Assembly: GCA_014378155.1 (NCBI GenBank)
Contig: JACMOF010000137.1
Location: 1 to 12,477 of the forward strand
From: Caulobacter sp.
Lineage (GTDB): Bacteria; Pseudomonadota; Alphaproteobacteria; Caulobacterales; Caulobacteraceae
DNA: 12,477 nucleotides
Direction of reading: 5' to 3'
In this document: positions 7,235 through 12,477 of the stretch, in pieces
Layout of the letters: every line of letters begins with the position of its first letter
How positions within the stretch are numbered: position 1 is the first letter of the stretch
The notes under the pieces: generated by a model
Database searches by the model: none
What the model was told of the DNA's origin: nothing
Seen by the model: only the letters and a program-made list of their open reading frames with translations
Position numbers and translations under genes: made by a program

Positions 7235-7993
7235 ATGCGCAACCCCCACCCCTTCCTGATCGCCGCCCTGGCTGGCGCCGTGTCGCTTATGATGGTCGCC
7301 TCAGCGCTCGCCGCCGAGACCAAGGTCGCGGTCGCCGCCAACTTCACCGAGCCCGTCAAGGAGATCGCCGCCAAGTTCGAGGCGGCGACCGGCCACAAGG
7401 TGACGCTGAGCTTTGGCTCGTCCGGCCAGTTCTACACCCAGATCGCCAATGGTGCGCCGTTCGAGGTCTTCCTGTCGGCCGATAGCGAGCGCCCGATCAA
7501 GGCCGAGGCCGGCGGTCTGGCCGTACCTGGAACGCGCTTCACCTACGCCACCGGCCGGCTGGTGCTGTTCAGCAAGACCCCGGGCCTGGTCGACTCCAAG
7601 GGCGCGGTGCTGAGGAAGGGTGGCTTCGAGAAGCTGTCGATCGCCGATCCCAAGGCCGCGCCCTATGGTCAGGCGGCGGTCGAGACCCTGACCAAGCTCA
7701 GGCTCTACAATGTGCTGAAACAGAAGATCGTCACGGGCTCGTCGATCACCCAGGCCTATCAGTATGTGCAGACCGGCGCGGCCGAACTTGGCTTCGTGGC
7801 GCTGTCGCAGGTGATCAACGAGACGGGCGGCTCGCGATGGATCGTGCCGAGCGCCGACCATACGCCGATCGACCAACAGGCCGTCTTGCTGAAGACCGGC
7901 GTCGACAACCCCGCCGCCAAGGCCTTCCTGCAATATCTGAAGAGCAAGGACGCCAAGGCCATCATCAGGCGCTACGGCTACGAGGTGAAGTGA
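7235..7993 (+). CDS. modA: ModA, periplasmic molybdate-binding protein
   Basis: The 252-aa periplasmic solute-binding protein captures molybdate (or tungstate) and passes it to ModB. A signal peptide covers residues 1-26 and ends SALA. The mature protein begins [22 protein letters not shown], typical of ModA. The oxyanion-binding SFGSSGQ follows (about 55-61), then [12 protein letters not shown] (about 68-79). The start at ATG 7235 is chosen because GAGG at 7222-7225 lies nine bases upstream and because it gives a proper signal peptide. ATGs at 7220 and 7226 are in frame but less well placed, and the frame open back to 7016 overlaps modE. modB begins two bases after the stop, so the two are one operon. 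Likely repressed by ModE through the palindrome at 7193-7211. Confidence 0.96.
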   Translation: MRNPHPFLIAALAGAVSLMMVASALAAETKVAVAANFTEPVKEIAAKFEAATGHKVTLSFGSSGQFYTQIANGAPFEVFLSADSERPIKAEAGGLAVPGTRFTYATGRLVLFSKTPGLVDSKGAVLRKGGFEKLSIADPKAAPYGQAAVETLTKLRLYNVLKQKIVTGSSITQAYQYVQTGAAELGFVALSQVINETGGSRWIVPSADHTPIDQQAVLLKTGVDNPAAKAFLQYLKSKDAKAIIRRYGYEVK

Positions 7994-7995
7994 CC

Positions 7996-8667
7996 ATGGT
8001 CGAGGTGGCGTGGCTGACGATCAAGCTGGCGGGCATCACCACGATCCTGCTGCTGATCCTGGCCACGCCCCTGGCCTGGTGGCTGGCCCGCGGCCGCTCG
8101 CGCTGGAAGGCGCCAGTCGGGGCGCTGGTCGCCCTGCCGATCGTCCTGCCGCCGACCGTTCTGGGCTTCTACCTTTTGATCGCCCTGGGCCCCCATAGCC
8201 CCTTGATGATGCTGCTGCATCCCTTCGGAATCCGCACCCTGGCCTTCACCTTCGAGGGCCTGGTGATCGGTTCACTGATCTATTCCCTGCCCTTCGCGGT
8301 GCAGCCGCTGCGCAACGCCTTTATCGCGGTCGGGGACGAACCGCTGGAGGCCGCCGCGACCCTTGGCGCCTCGTCGTGGAGCACCTTTCGCCGGGTCGCC
8401 CTGCCGTTGGCGCTACCGGGCTACGCCGTCGCCGCCATCCTCGCCTTCGCCCATACGGTCGGGGAGTTCGGAGTGGTCATGATGCTGGGCGGGGGCATTC
8501 CGGGTGAAACCCAGGTGCTGTCGATCGAGATCTACCGCCTGGTCGAGGCCCTGGAATGGGATAAGGCCCACCAACTGTCGGCCGCCCTACTGGCCTTCGC
8601 CTTCGTCGTGATGTTGACCCTGCTGCTGATGGAGCGTCGGGTGATAGAGCGGGATGGGCGGGGTTGA
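7996..8667 (+). CDS. modB: ModB, molybdate ABC transporter permease
   Basis: The 223-aa inner-membrane permease forms the molybdate channel as a homodimer and is driven by the ModC ATPase. It has about five membrane helices (around 8-30, 40-65, 83-105, 143-163 and 197-212). The cytoplasmic EAA loop that docks ModC is clear at 118-142 ([25 protein letters not shown], with the conserved Glu and Gly). The conserved [19 protein letters not shown] follows at 155-173. The ATG at 7996 is two bases after the modA stop, with GAGGTGAA just upstream. The C-terminus ends with a normal charged tail. The gene looks intact. A modC gene, which usually follows, is not present in the 190 bases to the next gene. 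Confidence 0.96.
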   Translation: MVEVAWLTIKLAGITTILLLILATPLAWWLARGRSRWKAPVGALVALPIVLPPTVLGFYLLIALGPHSPLMMLLHPFGIRTLAFTFEGLVIGSLIYSLPFAVQPLRNAFIAVGDEPLEAAATLGASSWSTFRRVALPLALPGYAVAAILAFAHTVGEFGVVMMLGGGIPGETQVLSIEIYRLVEALEWDKAHQLSAALLAFAFVVMLTLLLMERRVIERDGRG

Positions 8668-8703
8668 GGTTTCATTGTCAGGTGCGGCCCCCGCCCATAC
8701 CAA

Positions 8704-8798
8704 TCATCCCGGCGAAAGCCTGGAGCCAAGCAGAGCCCAGTGGTTTCGCTCAGACAAGACAGCCCACTCGGCTTGGGTCTCGACTTGCGGCGGGATGA
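8704..8798. repeat. Caulobacter-type palindromic intergenic repeat
   Basis: An imperfect inverted repeat of about 95 bp lies between the convergent modB and dioxygenase genes. The outer arms are TCATCCCG (8704-8711) and CGGGATGA (8791-8798). Inner matching segments are GAGCCAAG (8723-8730) and CTTGGGTCTC (8772-8781). The central part (about CAGTGGTTTCGCTCAGACAA) is typical of the dispersed REP/ERIC-like repeats I recall from Caulobacter genomes. As RNA it can fold into a long hairpin and could act as a transcription terminator for either side. There is no coding potential or transposase. Confidence 0.65.
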
Positions 8799-8858
8799 AG
8801 GAAGTCAAGAGAGTCAATGTGCTGTGATAATAATCTGAAAATGCTATCTATTTTGGCT

Positions 8859-9758
8859 CTAGCCTAATGTCAGAAACGGCGCATCCCCCTGGATGGTCAC
8901 CCGTTCGACGATGCGCCCTTGAGGCCAATAGTCGAGGATGGCGTAGTGCTGGGTGGCGCGGTTGTCCCAGAACACGATGGCGTTGGCCGTCCAGCGGAAG
9001 CGGACCTGGTATTCCGGCGTCTTCACCCGGTCCAGCAAGTCGGCCAACAGGGTCTTGGCCTCATCGTCCGGCAAGCCCAGTATCCGCGTGGTGAAGACCT
9101 TGTTGACGAACAGATGTTGCTCGCCGGTCTCCGGATGGGTGCGGACCACGGGGTGGATCTGGGGTGGATAGGCCGCGCGCAATTCGGCGCGCTTGGCCTC
9201 GTCGACGCGGTAGCCATAGCTTTGAAGAATGTCGTGCTCTGCGGTCAGGGTCAGCAACCTGGCCTTCAACGTCTCGGGCAGGTCGCGATAGATCGCGGCG
9301 GTGTCTGCGAACAGGGTGTCGCCGCCCAGCGGTGGCAGGTGGCGCGCCCGCAGCACGCCGCCCATGGACGGAGCAGGCCGGAAGGTGACGTCGGTGTGCC
9401 ACTTGTTGGCCGCCCGAACCAGCGGCACGATTTCCTCGCGCAACTTCATGCCGTCGGCGGCCTCGATGTGCAGAATTTCGGGAAAACCCGGGACGTGGGC
9501 GGTTACAGGATGTCCTTCCAAGTCCCCGAAATAGCGACCAAAACGGACATGATCCTCATAGCTGATATCCTGGTCGCGGAAGAACAGCACCTTGTGACGG
9601 AGCAAGGCCGCGCGGATCGCCGCGACACGCTGCGGCGTCAGGGGCTGACGCAGGTCAACGCCAGAGATTTCCGCGCCGAGCACCGTGCCGACGGGCGTGA
9701 CGGTCAGGCCCGCATAGTCGGGGGCTTCGGCTGCGATGATGGGGGCGATGGCGTTCAT
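8859..9758 (-). CDS. TauD/TfdA-family Fe(II)/2-oxoglutarate dioxygenase
   Basis: The 299-aa cytoplasmic enzyme uses Fe(II), oxygen and 2-oxoglutarate to hydroxylate its substrate. In TauD this releases sulfite from taurine. The iron ligands are visible: HTD at 121-123 and the second His at 271 (NRATQHYAILDY, 267-277). R282 and R286 in GRIVERV fit the 2-oxoglutarate and substrate-anion positions. FRDQDIS (60-66) and GGDTLFADT (145-153) are also typical of the family. Length is close to TauD. The ATG at 9758 has a strong GGGAGGA upstream. It lies 92 bases downstream of cobU on the same strand. No taurine or sulfonate ABC transporter genes are next to it, so the substrate could be taurine, another sulfonate, an alkyl sulfate or an aryloxyalkanoate. 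I leave the gene name open. Confidence 0.92.
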   Translation of the reverse strand: MNAIAPIIAAEAPDYAGLTVTPVGTVLGAEISGVDLRQPLTPQRVAAIRAALLRHKVLFFRDQDISYEDHVRFGRYFGDLEGHPVTAHVPGFPEILHIEAADGMKLREEIVPLVRAANKWHTDVTFRPAPSMGGVLRARHLPPLGGDTLFADTAAIYRDLPETLKARLLTLTAEHDILQSYGYRVDEAKRAELRAAYPPQIHPVVRTHPETGEQHLFVNKVFTTRILGLPDDEAKTLLADLLDRVKTPEYQVRFRWTANAIVFWDNRATQHYAILDYWPQGRIVERVTIQGDAPFLTLG

Positions 9759-9850
9759 GGCTTCCTCCCGGAGCGCCGCTCGTCCACGCGAGCCGCGTCT
9801 TCCCTAGCCCCACCTTAGTCACGGGATATCGGCGCTCAACGGAGTTTTTC

Positions 9851-10366
9851 TCACTTCATTCGCAGCGTGAGGCCGGCCACGACCAGAGTTACGTTGTCCG
9901 CCGCCTGGGCCAGCACCTGGTGCAGCCGCCCGGCTTCGTCGCGGAAGCGTCGAGCCAGGGCGTTGTCGGGCACGATGCCGAAGCCGACTTCGTTGGCCAC
10001 CAGCCACAGCGCGCCGTCGAAGCCCGCGGTCGCCTCGACCAACTCGGCGGCCGCCGCGGGGATATCCTGCTCGGTCAGGATCAGGTTCGAGAGCCACAGG
10101 GTCAGGCAGTCGACCACAACGATATCGGACGCGCTCAAGCCAGCCAACGCCGCGCTCAAGTCGATCGGCGCCTCTAGGGTGACCCAGGCCTCTCCGCGAT
10201 CCAGACGGTGTCGGGCGATACGTTCGACCATCTCGTCGTCGAAGGCCTGGGCGGTCGCGATCATCACCAAGCGACCACCGACGAGCGCCGCTTGCGCCTC
10301 GGCCTCGCCTTGCGCGAAGGCGCTCTTGCCGGACCGGGCTCCGCCGAGGACGAGGGTGAACGACAA
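9851..10366 (-). CDS. cobU: CobU/CobP, adenosylcobinamide kinase and guanylyltransferase
   Basis: The 171-aa bifunctional enzyme phosphorylates adenosylcobinamide and then attaches GMP to give adenosylcobinamide-GDP, in the late cobalamin pathway and in cobinamide salvage. The P-loop is GGARSGKS (residues 8-15). The segment IATAQAFDDEMVERIARHR (36-54) includes the His expected to be guanylylated (about H53). VVDCLTLWLSN (84-94) and VANEVGFGIVP (123-133) are further family signatures. Length is normal. The start is a TTG at 10366, supported by GGAG six bases upstream; no ATG or GTG lies between it and the P-loop. It is divergent from the B12-riboswitch-controlled btuB-like gene, consistent with corrinoid uptake and salvage. 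A larger frame on the same strand (9819-10652) is an overlapping artefact. Confidence 0.95.
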   Translation of the reverse strand: MSFTLVLGGARSGKSAFAQGEAEAQAALVGGRLVMIATAQAFDDEMVERIARHRLDRGEAWVTLEAPIDLSAALAGLSASDIVVVDCLTLWLSNLILTEQDIPAAAAELVEATAGFDGALWLVANEVGFGIVPDNALARRFRDEAGRLHQVLAQAADNVTLVVAGLTLRMK

Positions 10367-10378
10367 GATACGCTCCGA

Positions 10379-10405
10379 TTGACCGTGTGCGACGCAGCAT
10401 ATAGT
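10379..10405 (+). promoter_or_regulatory. Candidate promoter for riboswitch and btuB-like gene
   Basis: TTGACC (10379-10384) and TATAGT (10400-10405) are good -35 and -10 matches, separated by a slightly short 15-base spacer. Transcription would start near 10412, just before the first riboswitch stem at 10414. The match of start site and riboswitch start supports the call. The -35 is only 12 bases from the cobU start, so the two divergent promoters must overlap. Confidence 0.45.
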
Positions 10406-10413
10406 GCAGCCTC

Positions 10414-10592
10414 TGCGACAGGTTCCTCGAAAGAGGATGAAAAGGGAACTCGGGTGTGAAACCCGGGCTGCCCCCGCAACTGTAAGCGGCGAGCCCGCGT
10501 GTCATATGCCACTGGACGTCTTCCTCGGAAGACAACTGGGAAGGCGACGCGCACCGGCATTGACCCGCAAGCCAGGAGACCTGCCCGTCGCA
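10414..10592 (+). ncRNA. Cobalamin (B12) riboswitch aptamer
   Basis: The RNA binds adenosylcobalamin or a related corrinoid and lowers expression of the receptor downstream. The closing stem pairs TGCGAC (10414-10419) with GTCGCA (10587-10592), helped by AGGT with ACCT. Conserved elements appear in order: AAAGGGAA (10440-10447), GGGTGTGAAACCCGG (10452-10466), GCTGCCCCCGCAACTGTAAG (10468-10487), CCACTGG, CTGGGAAGG (10536-10544), GACCCGCAAGCCAGGAGACC (10562-10581), and the B12 box around GCCAGGAGACCTGCC. Length of about 179 nt is normal. It sits 118 bases before the start of the btuB-like gene. Confidence 0.96.
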
Positions 10593-10639
10593 GTCGTCCT
10601 TCGTCCGGCCGGGGTGCGCCGAACGATGGGGTTCTTTCC

Positions 10640-10708
10640 CCCGAGGCGACATCGTCAGGCCGGTCCGAATCCTCGGGCCAGCCTTCGTTGCCGCGCACGG
10701 AGGATTTG
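10640..10708 (+). promoter_or_regulatory. Riboswitch expression platform: RBS-sequestering helix and competing helix
   Basis: CGAATCCTC (10666-10674) can pair with GAGGATTTG (10700-10708). This gives nine base pairs with one G-U and buries the Shine-Dalgarno GGAGGA (10699-10704) just before the ATG at 10711. A competing seven-pair helix, CCCGAGG (10640-10646) with CCTCGGG (10671-10677), uses the same CCTC and would free the ribosome-binding site. No T-run follows either helix, so control of translation is more likely than termination. Pairings were read by eye from the sequence; the switching is inferred. Confidence 0.5.
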
Positions 10709-10710
10709 AA

Positions 10711-12477
10711 ATGCGCCACTATTCCGTCTTGGCCGTACTGGCCGCCACCACCGCCCTTACCCTGCCCCAGCTGGCTCACGCCGCTGACTCGACGGCCCTG
10801 GCTAATGAGGTCGACCAGATCGTGGTCACCGCCAGCCGCACGGCCGACAAGCTGTCTGAAGTACCCGTCAGCATGACCATCATCGACGCCGAGGTCCTGC
10901 GGGCGCGCCAGGCGGTGGTGATCTCCGACCTGCTGTCACGCACCCCAGGCGTCACCGTCACTCGAAACGGCGGTGTCGGCGGCTCGACCCAGGTGCGTAT
11001 CCGCGGCGCCGAGAGCGACCAAACCGCCGTGCTGATTGACGGCGTCAAGCTCAACGACCCCTCCTCCACCGGCGGCGGCTACAACTTCGCCACCCTGCTG
11101 GCCGGCAATCTCAGCCGGATCGAGGTGTTGCGCGGCCCGCAGTCCACCCTGTGGGGCAGCCAGGCGATCGGCGGCGTTGTCAACATGATCACCGAGACGC
11201 CCAAGGGGGCGCTCTCGACCTCCGTCGCGCTGGAAGGCGGTTCGCGCGCCACGGCCTATGGCCGTGTCGGGGTCGGGGCCGGCGGCGACTGGGGCGGCTG
11301 GCGACTGGCGGCCGGCTCCTACACCACGGCCGGGATCTCCAACTTCAACGAGACCCGCGGCGGCAAGGAGAAGGACGGCTACCACAACGCCTCGATCAGC
11401 GGGCGCCTGGATCTTAACGTCACCAGCGACCTGGCCCTGGACGCACGCGCGTCCTACGCCGCCGGTCGCAACGAGTACGACGGCTCCTCGCCTGCTCCGC
11501 CCTATGCCTTGGGCGACAGCGCCGAGTACGGCAGGACCAAGGAATTGGTGAGCTATCTGGGCGGCCGGCTGTCCAGCTTCGGCGGCGCGCTGAACAGCCG
11601 CCTGGGCTTCAGCTACACCCAGACCGACCGCGACAACTACGATCCCACCTACAGCCCGTCAAAAACCTTCGACGCCAAGGGCACCGACGGGACGCTGCAG
11701 TACCAGGGCACCTGGACCATCAACCCGATCTGGCGCGCGGTGGTCGGGGCCGAGACCGAACGCTCGTGGTTCCGCTCCATCTCGCCGCAATACGACACCG
11801 TCGCCGACCGTCACGCGACCGGTATGGACAGCGTCTACGGCCAAGTTCAGGCCAAGCCGATCGCCGGCCTGACCCTGACCGGCGGCGTGCGTCACGACGA
11901 TCACGACACCTTCGGCGGCGCCACCACCTATCAGGCCGGCGCGGCCTATTCCCCCAATGCCGGCGCGACCGTGGTGCGGCTCAATTACGGCGAAGGCTTC
12001 AAGGCCCCTTCCCTCTACCAACTCTACAGCCCGTACGGGAACACCGGCCTGAAGCCCGAGGAAGCCAAGAGCTGGGACTTGGGCGTTGAGCACAGCGTGC
12101 TGGACGGGCGTCTGCGCGGCGCGATCACCTATTTCAACCGCGACACCAAGAACCAGATCGACTTCCTGTCCAACAACACCCCGCCCAACTACGGCGGCTA
12201 CGCCAACACCGCCAAGACCCAGTCGAAGGGCGTCGAGATCGAAGGCGCCTACGAGATTACCCCGCAGGTTACGGTGTCAGCCAACTACACCAACATGGAC
12301 GCCACCAACCGCTCGCCGGGCGCCAACTACGGCAAGGACCTGGCGCGCCGCGCCGGCGAAACCGGTTCGGGCGACGTGACGGTCAACCTGCCGGGCGGCC
12401 TCAACGGCGGGGTGACGATGCAGTATGTCGGCCACAGCTTCGACAACGCCAGCAACAGCCGGCGGCTGAAGAGTTAC
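10711..12477 (+). CDS. btuB: BtuB-like TonB-dependent cobalamin receptor, C-terminus outside window
   Basis: The frame is open from ATG 10711 to the right edge (589 codons) with no stop seen, so the last barrel strands are missing. The protein imports cobalamin or other corrinoids across the outer membrane with TonB energy. A signal peptide runs to AHA at about 24. The TonB box is DQIVVTAS (35-42). The plug (about 48-165) carries QVRIRGAESDQTAVLIDGVKLNDP and then RIEVLRGPQSTLWGSQAIGGVVNMIT, both close to BtuB. The barrel then includes the receptor-family segment LNYGEGFKAPSLYQLY (about 429-444) and LKPEEAKSWDLGVEH. There is no STN domain, unlike the receptor at 1540-4008. The Shine-Dalgarno GGAGGA is six bases before the ATG. 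Control by the B12 riboswitch upstream makes the corrinoid assignment strong. Confidence 0.93.
   Translation, partial: MRHYSVLAVLAATTALTLPQLAHAADSTALANEVDQIVVTASRTADKLSEVPVSMTIIDAEVLRARQAVVISDLLSRTPGVTVTRNGGVGGSTQVRIRGAESDQTAVLIDGVKLNDPSSTGGGYNFATLLAGNLSRIEVLRGPQSTLWGSQAIGGVVNMITETPKGALSTSVALEGGSRATAYGRVGVGAGGDWGGWRLAAGSYTTAGISNFNETRGGKEKDGYHNASISGRLDLNVTSDLALDARASYAAGRNEYDGSSPAPPYALGDSAEYGRTKELVSYLGGRLSSFGGALNSRLGFSYTQTDRDNYDPTYSPSKTFDAKGTDGTLQYQGTWTINPIWRAVVGAETERSWFRSISPQYDTVADRHATGMDSVYGQVQAKPIAGLTLTGGVRHDDHDTFGGATTYQAGAAYSPNAGATVVRLNYGEGFKAPSLYQLYSPYGNTGLKPEEAKSWDLGVEHSVLDGRLRGAITYFNRDTKNQIDFLSNNTPPNYGGYANTAKTQSKGVEIEGAYEITPQVTVSANYTNMDATNRSPGANYGKDLARRAGETGSGDVTVNLPGGLNGGVTMQYVGHSFDNASNSRRLKSY

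Noticed and set aside
9819..10652. 277-aa minus-strand frame overlapping cobU and the riboswitch
   Set aside because: The real cobU frame, with its P-loop and other motifs, lies inside it in a different frame. This frame would also be antisense to the conserved aptamer and has no recognisable domain.

Overview
The window is high-GC, gene-dense DNA from an alphaproteobacterium. Two TonB-dependent receptors with aquatic-oligotroph style gene neighbours and a Caulobacter-type palindromic repeat point to Caulobacter or a close relative (Caulobacterales). That assignment is inferred from recall of such genomes, not from a database search. Ten protein genes are supported. Two of them run off the window: a polysaccharide deacetylase at the left edge and a BtuB-type receptor at the right edge.

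Layout. (1) Positions 1-1396, minus strand: a family 2 glycosyltransferase of the WaaE/KdtX type, followed nine bases later by a polysaccharide deacetylase-like gene, probably one envelope-glycan operon. (2) Positions 1540-5639, minus strand: an ECF sigma factor (FecI type), then a FecR-type membrane anti-sigma regulator, then a FecA-type receptor with an N-terminal STN signalling domain. This is a complete cell-surface signalling cassette for uptake of an iron chelate or similar ligand. A perfect 8-bp inverted repeat with a 5-bp spacer lies upstream of the sigma gene and looks like an alphaproteobacterial Fur operator. (3) Positions 5839-6306, plus strand: an unrecognised 155-aa cysteine-containing protein transcribed away from the sigma gene and sharing that operator region. 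(4) Positions 6358-8667: molybdate genes, with modE divergent from modA-modB and a clear ModE-like operator between them. No modC follows modB; a palindromic repeat is there instead. (5) Positions 8859-10366, minus strand: cobU/cobP (cobinamide kinase/guanylyltransferase, TTG start) and then a TauD-family dioxygenase. (6) Positions 10379-12477, plus strand: a promoter, a cobalamin riboswitch, a candidate Shine-Dalgarno-sequestering helix with a competing alternative helix, and a BtuB-like receptor.

The unifying theme is acquisition of metals and metal cofactors: iron chelate (sigma/anti-sigma/receptor), molybdate (ModA/ModB/ModE), and corrinoid (BtuB plus CobU salvage). Each unit has its own visible control element. 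I did not find a convincing wholly new system. The items most worth checking are the unknown protein divergent from the iron cassette, the missing modC, and the two-state expression platform of the B12 riboswitch.
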